A DNA stretch of 64,000 bases from Dongia_B soli (GCF_034044715.1 NZ_JAXCLW010000004.1:1-64000); one strand, 5' to 3'; shown: positions 26,028 through 34,417, counted from the stretch's first letter. Program-made: numbers and translations. The notes: generated from the letters alone by a model not told the origin.

Positions 26028-26123
26028 GATTTACGATTTACGCAATTTACATCTTCTGTGTCAAGGGTGAAAAACGTATGATGCCGCGAAATACGGTGGC
26101 CGTCGGGTTGACGGTGGTCCGTC
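26028..26123 (+). promoter_or_regulatory. Repeat-rich control region of the S24 regulator gene
   Basis: Three close copies of a GATTTAC/AATTTAC unit occur at 26028-26050. Further down ACGGTGGCCGTC (26093-26104) and ACGGTGGTCCGTC (26111-26123) form an 18-base-spaced direct repeat, and CCGTC-N5-GACGG (26100-26114) is a small inverted repeat. The second group ends 28 bases before the start codon, a good place for autoregulation. Confidence 0.5.
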
Positions 26124-26151
26124 TACTGTGGCCGATAAGTGGGAGTTAGCG

Positions 26152-26841
26152 ATGTCGGAAATTTCCGAAGCCGCACGACGGCTGAAGGAATTACGTGAGC
26201 AGGCCGGCCTGACCATGCGCACGGTGTCGGATGCGCTGGGCTGGAGTCTGACCCGCTATCAGCATTACGAGGATCGTTATAAGCGACGCTTTTTGCCTTT
26301 CGAACTGGCCCGCGCCCTGGAAGATATTTTCGTGCCGAACGGCGTCGAATCGGGCGCCGTGCTGCAACTGGCGGGCATCGAGCCGGGACAGTCCTCGGTT
26401 ACCAACCGACGCGAAACCAACACGCAACGCCCACTGAATTTCAACGCCGCGGTGGGACAGCGGGATTTGCCCGTCATCGGCGCGGTCAAAGGCGGCAGTG
26501 ACGGTTTCTATTTCAACGAAGGTGAGCCGAAGGAATTCGTCGAGCGTCCGGCTAACCTGAAGGGCGTTTTCAATGCCTTCGCCCTCTATGTCGATGGCGA
26601 GAGCATGGAGCCGCGCTATTTCGCCGGCGAGTTGCTCTATGTCAATCCCAACCGGCCGATTACCAAGAACTGCTTCGTTGCGATCGAACTGCAAGATGGC
26701 CAAGGCCTGATCAAACAGTTCCTGCGCCGAAGCGACGATGAGATCGTGCTGTATCAGTTCAACCCGCCGCAGGAGATCCATCTGGTCTCCACGCAGGTGA
26801 AGCGCATCTACCGTATCACCGGAGCAGGCGAAGCAACTTGA
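26152..26841 (+). CDS. XRE-type HTH regulator with S24 (LexA-like) peptidase domain
   Basis: A 229-residue repressor-like protein. The N-terminal helix-turn-helix is RLKELREQAGLTMRTVSDAL followed by GWSLTRYQHYE (about residues 10-40). The C-terminal S24 domain has the serine in VDGESMEPRYFAGELLYVN (near 152) and the lysine in GLIKQFLRR (near 190). A candidate self-cleavage region, PVIGAVKGG, lies near residue 110, though the Ala-Gly bond usual in LexA is Ala-Val here. The ATG at 26152 has GGGAG 7 bases upstream, better than the upstream GTG at 26128. No phage genes are nearby, so it is probably a chromosomal stress regulator. Confidence 0.85.
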   Translation: MSEISEAARRLKELREQAGLTMRTVSDALGWSLTRYQHYEDRYKRRFLPFELARALEDIFVPNGVESGAVLQLAGIEPGQSSVTNRRETNTQRPLNFNAAVGQRDLPVIGAVKGGSDGFYFNEGEPKEFVERPANLKGVFNAFALYVDGESMEPRYFAGELLYVNPNRPITKNCFVAIELQDGQGLIKQFLRRSDDEIVLYQFNPPQEIHLVSTQVKRIYRITGAGEAT

Positions 26842-26868
26842 TCGTCGCGGACAGGCCGAACGATCAGG
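26837..26868. terminator. Weak hairpin between convergent S24 regulator and acuI-like genes
   Basis: CTTGATCGT and ACGATCAGG pair across a 14-base loop, starting at the end of the regulator gene. No T-run follows, so this is a weak candidate for a bidirectional terminator. Confidence 0.3.
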
Positions 26869-26887
26869 GCCTTATATCACCAGACGC

Positions 26888-27871
26888 TCAGCCGATTTCG
26901 ACCACGACGCGGCCACGCACTTTGCCGTCAAGAATGGCTTTGCCGAGGCGCGGCAAATCTTCCAGCTTCGCAGCTTCGATCGTGCTATCCAGCTTGTCCA
27001 TCGGCAGATCGCGGGTCAGTCGCGTCCAAGCCTCTTGCCGCAGTTTCATCGGGCATTGAACGGAATCGATGCCGAGAATATTCACGCCGCGCAGCAGGAA
27101 GGGAATGACCGTGGTCTCCAGCTTGTTGCCGCCCGCCAGCCCGCATGAAGCCATGCTGCCACGATATTTGATTTGCGGCAAAACTGCCGCCAGCGTGCTG
27201 CCGCCGACCGCGTCGATGGCGCCGGCCCAGCGCTCGCCATCGAGCGGCTTGCCCGAAGGCGTGGAGATGGTCGAACGATCGATGATTTCCGCTGCGCCCA
27301 GATCTTTCAGATAAGCATGCGTTTCGGCGCGCCCGGTCGAACAGGTCACCGAATAGCCGAGCTTCGCCAAAATGGCCGTGGCCACGCTGCCCAAACCGCC
27401 GGCTGCACCGGTGACCAGGATCGGACCGCTTTCCGGCGTCAGCTCGTGGGCCTGCAAGGCCATCACCGCCAGCATCGCCGTGAAGCCGGCCGTGCCGATC
27501 GCCATAGCGTGGCGCGGCGTCATACCATCCGGCAATTTCACCAGCCAGTCGCCTTTCACACGCGCCAGCTCCGCATAGCCGCCCCAGCGGGCTTCACCGA
27601 CGCGCCATCCCGTCAGGATGACTTTATCGCCGGCTTTGAAATTCGCATGTGAAGACTGCGTCACCACGCCGACAAAATCGACGCCGGGAATATGCGGATA
27701 TTGCCGCACCAGGCGGCCGAGGCCGTTCAGAACCATGCCATCCTTGTAGTTCAAGGTCGAATGGCTCACTTGCACGGTGACATCGCCTTCCGGCAATTGG
27801 TCTTCCGCAACCGTTTCGATCGCAGCGGTTACCTTGCCGTCAGCTTCACGAAGCATCAGCGCCTTGAACAT
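26888..27871 (-). CDS. acuI: Zinc-independent NADPH quinone/acryloyl-CoA reductase family (AcuI/YhdH-like)
   Basis: A 327-residue medium-chain dehydrogenase/reductase. It opens MFKALMLREADGKVTAAIET, has STLNYKDGMVLNGLGRLVRQ near residue 45, PHIPGVDFVGVV near 67 and the Rossmann motif VTGAAGGLGSVATAILAKLG near 152. This matches AcuI/YhdH, which reduces acryloyl-CoA to propionyl-CoA with NADPH. The ATG at 27871 has GGGGA upstream; 33 upstream in-frame codons lack homology. It is 25 bases downstream of the dihydroorotase-like gene. Confidence 0.85.
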   Translation of the reverse strand: MFKALMLREADGKVTAAIETVAEDQLPEGDVTVQVSHSTLNYKDGMVLNGLGRLVRQYPHIPGVDFVGVVTQSSHANFKAGDKVILTGWRVGEARWGGYAELARVKGDWLVKLPDGMTPRHAMAIGTAGFTAMLAVMALQAHELTPESGPILVTGAAGGLGSVATAILAKLGYSVTCSTGRAETHAYLKDLGAAEIIDRSTISTPSGKPLDGERWAGAIDAVGGSTLAAVLPQIKYRGSMASCGLAGGNKLETTVIPFLLRGVNILGIDSVQCPMKLRQEAWTRLTRDLPMDKLDSTIEAAKLEDLPRLGKAILDGKVRGRVVVEIG

Positions 27872-27896
27872 GGAATCCCCTTTTTCCAAACTCTGT

Positions 27897-29240
27897 TTAT
27901 GCCGAGACCGGCAATGTTTCGCCGAAGCGCACCGGCGCTCCGATCGGTTTATCCAGCAGCTGACCGTCACGCATGATGACCTTGCCGCGAATGATGGTCG
28001 CCATGGGCCAGCCGGTCACCGTCTTGCCGTCATAGGGCGTCCAGCCGCTTTTCGTTTTCATCCAATCATGGGTAATGGTGCGCTTGGCCTTGAGATCAAC
28101 GACGGAGAAGTCAGCATCGTAGCCGATTGCGAGACGGCCTTTGCCGGCGATATTGAAGACACGGGCCGGGCCGGCATTGGTGAGATCGACCAAACGCTGC
28201 AGCGACAAGCGGCCGGCATTCATGTGATCCAGCATCAACGGCAGCAAAGTCTGCACGCCGGGCATGCCGGACGGGCTCTGCGGATAAGGCCGGTCCTTTT
28301 CCTCTCGGGTATGTGGCGCATGATCGGAACCGATGCAATCGACGATACCGGTGCGAACAGCTTCCCAAATACCGGCCTGATGATGAGCATCGCGCACCGG
28401 CGGGTTCATTTGGGCGTAGGAGCCCAGCCGATCGTAGCAATCGGGCGCCACCAGCGTGAGATGATTGGGCAGGACCTCGACCGTGGCGATATCCTTGTTC
28501 TGTGCCAGGATCGGCATTTCATCGGCGGTGGAAACATGCAGCACATGCACCCGCCGCCCGGCCCGCCTTGCAATCGCCAAGAGACGTTTGGTCGCCCGTA
28601 CCGCCGTTTCTACGTCCCGCCAATTGGGATGTTCCCGTGGATGCGCGCCGTCCTTTACCAGCGCGAGGCGTTCGCGCAACCGCGTCTCATCCTCCGCATG
28701 GATGGCAACGCGCCGGCGGCCGCGCCGCAGGACATGTTCGAGCGTCTCGTCATCGGCCACCAGCAGGCTGCCGGTGGAAGACCCCATGAATATCTTCACC
28801 CCCGCACAACCAGGCAGCAATTCAAGCTGCCCCAATTGGTCGGCATTCTCATCCGAGGCCCCGATAAAGAAAGCGTGGTCGACCCAGGCCCGCCCCTTGG
28901 CGGCAGCCAGCTTGGCTTCCAGATCGCCCGCTGTCAGCGTGTTGGGATTGGTATTCGGCATCTCAAAAATCGCGGTGATCCCCCCGATCGCCGCGCCCGC
29001 CGTGCCGGCGGCGAGGTCTTCCTTATGCGTGAGACCCGGTTCACGGAAATGCACCTGGGTATCGATCGCCCCCGGCAGGATGGTCAAGCCATCAGCCGGA
29101 AATACGACGGCCGCCTGTCCTGCACCGAAGCGGCCAATTCCGGCGATCCGTCCGTCCCGCACGGCGATATCGCCGTTTTCAAGCCCGTTCGGCGTGAAGA
29201 TCGCGCCATTGGTAAGAAGAAGATCGAAACGTTCAGCCAT
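27897..29240 (-). CDS. pyrC: Dihydroorotase-family amidohydrolase with replaced first metal His
   Basis: A 447-residue amidohydrolase of the dihydroorotase/allantoinase group. The N-terminal metal motif reads DTQVHFREPG near residue 62 instead of the usual D-x-H-x-H, so the first His is Gln. The other ligands look intact: carboxylated Lys in GVKIFMGSSTG near 150, His in AIHAEDE near 179, LHVSTADE near 235 and GSDHAPH near 305. Class I dihydroorotases are in this size range. It may be a real dihydroorotase of a Gln-variant subfamily or a related cyclic amidase. It ends 25 bases before the acuI-like gene. Confidence 0.75.
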   Translation of the reverse strand: MAERFDLLLTNGAIFTPNGLENGDIAVRDGRIAGIGRFGAGQAAVVFPADGLTILPGAIDTQVHFREPGLTHKEDLAAGTAGAAIGGITAIFEMPNTNPNTLTAGDLEAKLAAAKGRAWVDHAFFIGASDENADQLGQLELLPGCAGVKIFMGSSTGSLLVADDETLEHVLRRGRRRVAIHAEDETRLRERLALVKDGAHPREHPNWRDVETAVRATKRLLAIARRAGRRVHVLHVSTADEMPILAQNKDIATVEVLPNHLTLVAPDCYDRLGSYAQMNPPVRDAHHQAGIWEAVRTGIVDCIGSDHAPHTREEKDRPYPQSPSGMPGVQTLLPLMLDHMNAGRLSLQRLVDLTNAGPARVFNIAGKGRLAIGYDADFSVVDLKAKRTITHDWMKTKSGWTPYDGKTVTGWPMATIIRGKVIMRDGQLLDKPIGAPVRFGETLPVSA

Positions 29241-29466
29241 GGATCGAGACCCAGCGAATAAAAGGGGATTTGCTTCATCTCTATAGCGCCGGCTACGCCC
29301 TGGCAACAGCCAGGCCCGGCAACTGGAAACAGGTAAGATGCAAGGTCGCGTCTTTCGCTGTCAAAGGCCTGAAACATCATGGAAAAGAATGTGACGGAAT
29401 CGATGACGCGTCCTATCATTTGGGCTAGAATTGGTGCTTGTGAGCCAGAGGGGTGTTCGCGCCGTG

Positions 29467-29667
29467 ATGATCGGTATCAATGAAATGCGGGTGAAGCTCG
29501 AAGAGCTGCGCAGTGAACACCGTGACCTTGATGACGTAATTCGGCAAATGGCAGAAACCTCGCCCTTCAACCAGCTTCAGATCCAGCGCCTGAAGAAGCG
29601 GAAGCTTGCGCTAAAGGATCAAATCATCAAGCTGGAAAGCAAACTCTTGCCCGATATCATCGCCTGA
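29467..29667 (+). CDS. Small DUF465/YdcH-type helical protein
   Basis: A 66-residue protein, MIGINEMRVKLEELRSEHRD followed by LDDVIRQMAE and RLKKRKLALKDQIIKLES, which is the two-helix coiled-coil pattern of the DUF465 family. Its function is unknown. GTG at 29464 is directly before the ATG and could be used. Divergent from the dihydroorotase-like gene. Confidence 0.75.
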   Translation: MIGINEMRVKLEELRSEHRDLDDVIRQMAETSPFNQLQIQRLKKRKLALKDQIIKLESKLLPDIIA

Positions 29668-29726
29668 AGGTCCACCCGAAGATTTTCCTGGCAGCCCCAC
29701 GGCTTGACAGGATCGAGACCGTCAAA

Positions 29727-29757
29727 AAAGCGATGCCGCCGATAGCGGCATCGCTTT
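29727..29757. terminator. Bidirectional intrinsic terminator
   Basis: AAAGCGATGCCG, a seven-base loop, then CGGCATCGCTTT followed by ATTTATC on the plus strand; A-rich sequence in front gives a U-run in the other direction. It serves the convergent DUF465 and lipoprotein genes. Confidence 0.85.
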
Positions 29758-29787
29758 ATTTATCGAAACCAGGCCAAGTTACCGGAA

Positions 29788-30054
29788 CTATTCCGAAGAA
29801 GACGGCTGTGTTGTTTCCTGAACTTTCTTAGCGGCGTCCTGCGCCGCATCGTTCACAGCCTCCCCCGTCTGCTTGGCGGCATCCTGAGCGGCATCGCCGG
29901 CTTTCGCGGCGGCCTCGCCCGCCGACTTCGCGGCATCATCGAGCTTCTGTTCAATGGTCGATGACGTCTCACCGCTATCGGCCTTCTGTTCGTCCTTGCC
30001 ACAAGCGGCCAAGGTCAGCCCCATCGCGATGACGGCGTAAAAAAACGGTTTCAT
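29788..30054 (-). CDS. Small lipoprotein with amphipathic Ala-rich repeats
   Basis: An 88-residue protein. The signal peptide ends in the lipobox LAAC (Cys about residue 18), so the mature protein of about 71 residues should be lipid-anchored. The body is a low-complexity helix built from imperfect 7- to 11-residue Ala/Lys/Asp/Glu units (AAKAGDAAQDAAKQTGEAVN), like small periplasmic YtxH- or LEA-like lipoproteins. No enzymatic motif. Likely envelope role, not known. Confidence 0.8.
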   Translation of the reverse strand: MKPFFYAVIAMGLTLAACGKDEQKADSGETSSTIEQKLDDAAKSAGEAAAKAGDAAQDAAKQTGEAVNDAAQDAAKKVQETTQPSSSE

Positions 30055-30218
30055 TTTACCTCTCTTACCCTATGTCACGCCGACAGCCAGAAATGCCCGC
30101 ATAACAGGCGGCGATCGGCGACCACAATTTAAGAGAGACGAAGAGAGGGGCAATTCAAGTTCTGTTGATCGACCGACTTCGGCCGTCGCAGCCAACAGCC
30201 ACTGCAGATAGCGCGGCG

Positions 30219-31004
30219 TTATTCCGTCGTATCGGTCTGGAGCTCGCTTTCGGCGTTACGCTCGATATTCGCATAATGCCGGCGCTTGCGCTGATACATA
30301 TTAGCATCAGCGGCATCGATCGCCGTCTCCGCCGTCTGCTCCGCCAGAAATTGATGGATCCCGACTGAGCATGACAGAAACAACTCCTCATCGTTCCACT
30401 GAAAGGGCGTCTCGGTAATAAGGCGCACCAGCCGGTTGGCCTTATCCTGCGCCTGGCGCTCAGTCGCCTGAGCCAGGATCACACCGAATTCGTCGCCCCC
30501 CAACCGGCCGACGATATCCGTATCGCGGGTGTTTTCCAGCAACAGACGGGTAAAATGCATCAATGCGGCATCGCCGGCAGCATGGCCGAAGCGGTCATTG
30601 ATGATCTTCATCCCATTGATGTCGAAGTAAAGCAGGCTGCCGGGAGCGCCGTAGCGTTCGGCATAGGAGATCATGCGTGTCAGTTCGCGCAAAAAGGCCC
30701 GCCGGTTCGAAATCGGCAGCATAGCGTCTTCATCAGCCAGCTGTTCGAGATGTGCGATCCGGCGGCGCGTATGCTCCAATTCGTCCCGCAGGTGACTGAC
30801 TTCGTCGAGGAGGGCTTGCAGGGCAATGCGGACATTGGGCGACAGTTCGCCCTCACTGAGCCCTAAAAAGGCAACCCGGTCGGCCGCGGTCGTTGCCGCC
30901 GCGGCATCGGCTATCTTGACCGCTGTTGCCGCCGCCGCGCCTTTGACGACCGACGAAGACTGCCGTGCGCGCCCTACACCCGCCGTCCGGTTCCGGACCT
31001 TCAT
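30219..31004 (-). CDS. GGDEF diguanylate cyclase
   Basis: A 261-residue protein. The C-terminal 165 residues are a GGDEF domain with the active-site RLGGDEFGVIL near 180 and an inhibitory-site RDTD exactly five residues before GGDEF, so product inhibition by c-di-GMP is expected. The N-terminal part has a coiled coil (ALLDEVSHLRDELEHTRRRI, about 62-85) but no membrane helix or recognised sensor domain. AGAGG lies 6 bases before the ATG. Confidence 0.9.
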   Translation of the reverse strand: MKVRNRTAGVGRARQSSSVVKGAAAATAVKIADAAAATTAADRVAFLGLSEGELSPNVRIALQALLDEVSHLRDELEHTRRRIAHLEQLADEDAMLPISNRRAFLRELTRMISYAERYGAPGSLLYFDINGMKIINDRFGHAAGDAALMHFTRLLLENTRDTDIVGRLGGDEFGVILAQATERQAQDKANRLVRLITETPFQWNDEELFLSCSVGIHQFLAEQTAETAIDAADANMYQRKRRHYANIERNAESELQTDTTE

Positions 31005-31073
31005 CGGGGTCCTCTTAGATCACAAAGCATGCCTCACCGGCCCCCACCGGCATATGGCGGCTATCGGTGCAGC

Positions 31074-31082
31074 TTATCCACA
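31074..31082 (+). promoter_or_regulatory. Perfect DnaA box TTATCCACA
   Basis: TTATCCACA, identical to the high-affinity R1-type DnaA box, lies 70 bases upstream of the diguanylate cyclase gene in the divergent purE spacer. A single copy can arise by chance; it is listed because two more occur in promoter regions of this window. Confidence 0.4.
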
Positions 31083-31201
31083 GCCTCCAGCCGGCGCCGC
31101 GACACTGGGCCTCGTGCTCCCGTGTTTTGGCAAAAGTCACAATGACATGTATTGGTTAAATCCACATTAATAGCTAGCTATATTCGCAAGACGTTGCCGC
31201 C

Positions 31202-31229
31202 TTGTTTTGCATAAGGCTCCCCCTATAAT
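31202..31229 (+). promoter_or_regulatory. Sigma70-type promoter for purEK
   Basis: TTGTTT (31202-31207) and a consensus TATAAT (31224-31229) are separated by 16 bases and lie 40 bases before the purE start. Confidence 0.65.
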
Positions 31230-31268
31230 GCGCGCCCGGTTAATCAATCGAGAACGGATTCAGGAAAA

Positions 31269-31766
31269 ATGATCACGGCTCCACCGCAGGTCGCCGTCAT
31301 CATGGGCAGCCAGTCCGACTGGCAAACCATGCGCCACGCCGTCGACATTCTCGGCGAATTCGCCGTGCCGCATGAAGTCCGGATCGTCTCTGCCCATCGC
31401 ACCCCCCACCGCATGGTCGAATTTGCCGAAGGGGCGCGCGGCCGGGGCTTGAAGGTGATCATCGCCGGGGCCGGCGGGGCAGCCCATTTGCCCGGCATGG
31501 TGGCCGCTATCACTGATCTCCCCGTCTTCGGCGTACCAGTGGAATCTGCCGCGCTGAAAGGCCAGGACAGTCTCTTGTCGATCGTGCAGATGCCCGGCGG
31601 CGTACCCGTGGGCACGCTGGCGATCGGCAAGCCCGGTGCCATTAACGCCGGCTTGCTGGCGGTTTCGGTCCTATCCCTTTCCGATTCGGCGCTGGCGGCG
31701 AAGCTGGCTGCCTATCGTCGGCGTCAAACAGAGGGCGTCGCTTTGGAGCCGAGCCGCGACAGTTGA
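31269..31766 (+). CDS. purE: N5-carboxyaminoimidazole ribonucleotide mutase
   Basis: A 165-residue purine-synthesis enzyme that converts N5-CAIR to CAIR. VAVIMGSQSDWQTM near residues 8-21, the catalytic segment VSAHRTPHRM near 41-50, IAGAGGAAHLPGMVA near 70 and SLLSIVQMPGGVPVGTLAIG near 100 are the class I PurE motifs. AGGA is 4 bases before the ATG. Upstream of purK, its pathway partner, by 78 bases. Confidence 0.97.
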   Translation: MITAPPQVAVIMGSQSDWQTMRHAVDILGEFAVPHEVRIVSAHRTPHRMVEFAEGARGRGLKVIIAGAGGAAHLPGMVAAITDLPVFGVPVESAALKGQDSLLSIVQMPGGVPVGTLAIGKPGAINAGLLAVSVLSLSDSALAAKLAAYRRRQTEGVALEPSRDS

Positions 31767-31844
31767 CCAATGGTATGATTCCCGACCCGACGCGCGCCGA
31801 GCTATAGGCGGCGGCTGCAAAACCTCACGACCGGATCACAGAAG

Positions 31845-32936
31845 ATGAGCATCGATCAAGGCCAAACCATTCCACCCGGCAGCACCATCGGCATTCTGGG
31901 TGGCGGACAGCTCGGCCGCATGGCCGCATCCGCTGCCGCGCGCCTTGGCTACAAAGTGCATATCTTCTGCCCCGATAAATACAGTCCGGCTTCGGAAGTT
32001 GCCGCCGCCACCACGGTGGCGGCCTATGACGATGAAAGCGCGCTGCGAGCCTTCGCCGAAGCGGTGGATGTGATCAGCTTCGAATTCGAAAACATTCCGG
32101 CGAGCTCGACCGCCTTTCTCGCGGCCTTGAAACCGACCCGCCCCGCGCCGCATGTCCTCTACCTTACGCAGGAACGCTTGCGTGAGAAGAACTTCCTGGC
32201 ATCGATCAATGTGCCGACCACGCGCTTTCTCGAAGTGGGTCGTCCCGAAGCCATGCCGCAAGCCGTCCAGACATTGGGGCGGCCCTGCATCTTGAAATCC
32301 GCCAACTTCGGCTATGATGGCAAGGGCCAGGTCAGGATCGATCCCGAAACCAATCTCAACGACGCCTGGGCGCGGATGGGCGCCGACCTTGCCATCCTCG
32401 AAGCCTTCGTCGATTTTTCCAAAGAAATTTCCGTCGTCATCGCGCGCGGCGTCGACGGCAATACCGCGCAATATATCGCGGTGGAAAACCAGCATCGCCA
32501 TCACATCCTGGATGTGACGATCGCGCCGGCTCGTGTTTCGGAGATGGTCGCGCAGCGCGCCGAAGCGATCGCCCGGCATATCGCCCAGGAACTCAAATTA
32601 GTCGGCCTGCTGGGCGTCGAGATGTTCGTCACCGACAATAATGAAGTCCTGGTCAATGAACTGGCGCCGCGACCGCACAATTCTGGTCATTGGACGATGG
32701 ATGCCTGCGTCACCAGCCAGTTCGAGCAATTCATCCGCGCAGTATGCGGCCTGCCGCTTGGTTCTGCGGAACGGCATTCCGATGCCACGATGAAGAATCT
32801 GATCGGCGATGAAGTCTATCAATGGCGCGAGATCCTCGCCGATCCGGGCGCCAAGCTGCATCTCTACGGCAAGACCGAAGCCCGGCCGGGCCGCAAAATG
32901 GGTCACGTCAACCGACTGACGCTTCGCAACAATTGA
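31845..32936 (+). CDS. purK: N5-carboxyaminoimidazole ribonucleotide synthase
   Basis: A 363-residue ATP-grasp enzyme that carboxylates AIR with bicarbonate to feed PurE. IGILGGGQLGRMAASAAARL near residues 15-34, CILKSANFGYDGKGQ near 147 and the metal site EMFVTDNNEVLVNELAPRPH near 260 with NSGHWTMDAC after it are PurK hallmarks. Confidence 0.96.
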   Translation: MSIDQGQTIPPGSTIGILGGGQLGRMAASAAARLGYKVHIFCPDKYSPASEVAAATTVAAYDDESALRAFAEAVDVISFEFENIPASSTAFLAALKPTRPAPHVLYLTQERLREKNFLASINVPTTRFLEVGRPEAMPQAVQTLGRPCILKSANFGYDGKGQVRIDPETNLNDAWARMGADLAILEAFVDFSKEISVVIARGVDGNTAQYIAVENQHRHHILDVTIAPARVSEMVAQRAEAIARHIAQELKLVGLLGVEMFVTDNNEVLVNELAPRPHNSGHWTMDACVTSQFEQFIRAVCGLPLGSAERHSDATMKNLIGDEVYQWREILADPGAKLHLYGKTEARPGRKMGHVNRLTLRNN

Positions 32937-32937
32937 T

Positions 32938-32978
32938 CGAGTTTGGGAAACTCGGGCTGCGGACTATCGCGCAGCCCG
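32938..32978. terminator. Two tandem hairpins in the purK/COQ9 convergent gap
   Basis: CGAGTTT-GGG-AAACTCG (32938-32954) starts directly after the purK stop codon. CGGGCTGCG and CGCAGCCCG (32953-32961 and 32970-32978) pair around an 8-base loop and span the COQ9-family stop codon. Neither has a U-run, but both are strong and lie where a bidirectional terminator is expected. Confidence 0.5.
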
Positions 32979-33647
32979 CCGTCGGAAGCCTGGCCGGCGG
33001 CCCCGCTTCAACAGCCGCAAGGGATGTGGCAATCGGTCGGATATGTCGCGCAGCTTCCCCATCGTCTGGCCAAGCGCCTGGGGGATTCGCATCACATCGC
33101 CGATACGCCGGTCAAGAAACGCCCAGGTCGCCGCGCTGCCGTCGGATTTGTCGTTCAGCCAGTAAAGCACAGTCGCCGAATAGACCGCCGCGAGCAGCGC
33201 CCGCTTCGTATAGAAATTGTGATCGGTCGACTGGTCGCCGACGGCATACCAGATAGCGTTGACCGTGCCGTAAAGCAGCTTCGTCGCCAGAGCGGCATTC
33301 TGGGGCATCATCAGCAAGGTGCAGCCGGCGCGCACGGCTTCGCGATGCGGCTGGCATCCTTCCAGACGGATGCGGATGGCCGCCGCAACACGGTCGCGGA
33401 TGCGCAGGCTGGCAATCTCTGGCGCAGCCATCGCTGCTACCATCCTCTGATCGGCCACTTCATGCCAGAAGATCAAGGCATCCCGTGCACCGCCGGGAAA
33501 AGCGTTGAGCACGCGATCCGCCGCCAGGCCGGTATCGTTGCCAGCTGCCTGCAGGGCAGCCTCGCTCCAGCCGTCGAAGGCGACATGATTGAGGACCGCC
33601 GCCAACAGACGCTCGCGATCCTGGTTCCGGTCATAGGCATCGGTCAT
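32964..33647 (-). CDS. COQ9-family ubiquinone biosynthesis protein
   Basis: A 227-residue helical protein of the TetR-like COQ9 family, lipid-binding accessory factors for ubiquinone synthesis. The family pattern is visible: RLLAAVLNHVAFDGWSEAAL near the N-terminus, LRIRDRVAAAIRIRLE near 90 and FLDRRIGDVMRIPQALGQ near 185. The ATG at 33647 has GAGG 6 bases upstream and lies 10 bases past the def stop codon, so the two are probably cotranscribed. Confidence 0.85.
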   Translation of the reverse strand: MTDAYDRNQDRERLLAAVLNHVAFDGWSEAALQAAGNDTGLAADRVLNAFPGGARDALIFWHEVADQRMVAAMAAPEIASLRIRDRVAAAIRIRLEGCQPHREAVRAGCTLLMMPQNAALATKLLYGTVNAIWYAVGDQSTDHNFYTKRALLAAVYSATVLYWLNDKSDGSAATWAFLDRRIGDVMRIPQALGQTMGKLRDISDRLPHPLRLLKRGRRPGFRRRAAR

Positions 33648-33657
33648 TTCTGCCTCA

Positions 33658-34209
33658 TCAATCGATATCCGCAGCGGCTTCCACGGAGCGCCGCATCTCT
33701 TCAACAAAGCTCAGCGTAGAAAGATCGGCCATTCGCATTGGATACAAGATACCGTCCAAATGATCGCATTCATGCTGCACCACGCGCGCGTGAAAGCCCC
33801 GCGCTTCGCGCTCGATCGGCTGGCCTGTCCCATCCAGGCCACGATAGCGGATATGGGTATGACGTGGCACCATACCGGCCAATCCCGGCACCGAAAGGCA
33901 GGCTTCGAGCCCGGCAGCCATCTCCTCGCCCAGCACCTCGATCTCCGGATTGATCAGCACCGTGAACGGAACCGCAGCCGCGCCGGGGCCATCTTCCTTA
34001 CCGGCCCGGGCTTCCGGGACGTGGAACATCACCAGACGCAGCGGCACGTGCACTTGGGGCGCCGCCAGCCCTGCTCCGCCGATATCGACGAGTGTCTCTA
34101 GCATGTCCTTTATAAGTCTTTGAATTTCTGGTACTTTTACGTCGGATATTAGCTCCGCCCGGCGCTTCAGCACTGGATGCCCCATACGGGCGATCTTTAG
34201 AATGGCCAT
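33658..34209 (-). CDS. def: Peptide deformylase
   Basis: A 183-residue metalloenzyme that removes the formyl group from nascent proteins. Motif 1 is GGAGLAAPQV near residue 45, motif 2 is EACLSVPGL near 102 (usual form EGCLS; the Gly is Ala here), and motif 3 is QHECDHLDGILY near 147 with the HExxH metal site. The Gly-to-Ala change is seen in some second-copy deformylases. It precedes the COQ9-family gene on the same strand and is divergent from rpsU. Confidence 0.92.
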   Translation of the reverse strand: MAILKIARMGHPVLKRRAELISDVKVPEIQRLIKDMLETLVDIGGAGLAAPQVHVPLRLVMFHVPEARAGKEDGPGAAAVPFTVLINPEIEVLGEEMAAGLEACLSVPGLAGMVPRHTHIRYRGLDGTGQPIEREARGFHARVVQHECDHLDGILYPMRMADLSTLSFVEEMRRSVEAAADID

Positions 34210-34303
34210 TCGCTACCTACCTTTTCCAGGAATATGGGGCAGATTCGCTGCACAAGAAAGGGGTACAACGCTGTGAAAGAAGGCGTTTTTAGCCCGCCGG
34301 CCC

Positions 34304-34335
34304 TTGCACTGGGGCAAAATCCTGTGTTATCCACA
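34304..34335 (+). promoter_or_regulatory. Candidate rpsU promoter overlapped by a perfect DnaA box
   Basis: TTGCAC (34304-34309), 17 bases, then TTATCC (34327-34332) form a plausible sigma70-type promoter about 85 bases before rpsU. The -10 element is the first part of TTATCCACA (34327-34335), a perfect DnaA box, so DnaA binding there would block RNA polymerase. Confidence 0.45.
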
Positions 34336-34417
34336 CCCGTCAACTGGCAGCCGGCGTGCTGCCTGACGAGTTTTTGCGTTTTTACCTAACTCAAACCTAG
34401 AAAGGCTGTGATCAACC

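Noticed and set aside
26100..26841. S24 regulator as evidence of a prophage
   Set aside because: No integrase, Cro-like, structural or lysis gene occurs on either side; the neighbours are sulfate and reductase genes.
27777..29261. 494-codon plus-strand frame opposite the dihydroorotase-like gene
   Set aside because: The minus-strand amidohydrolase motifs are clear; the antisense frame is a shadow.
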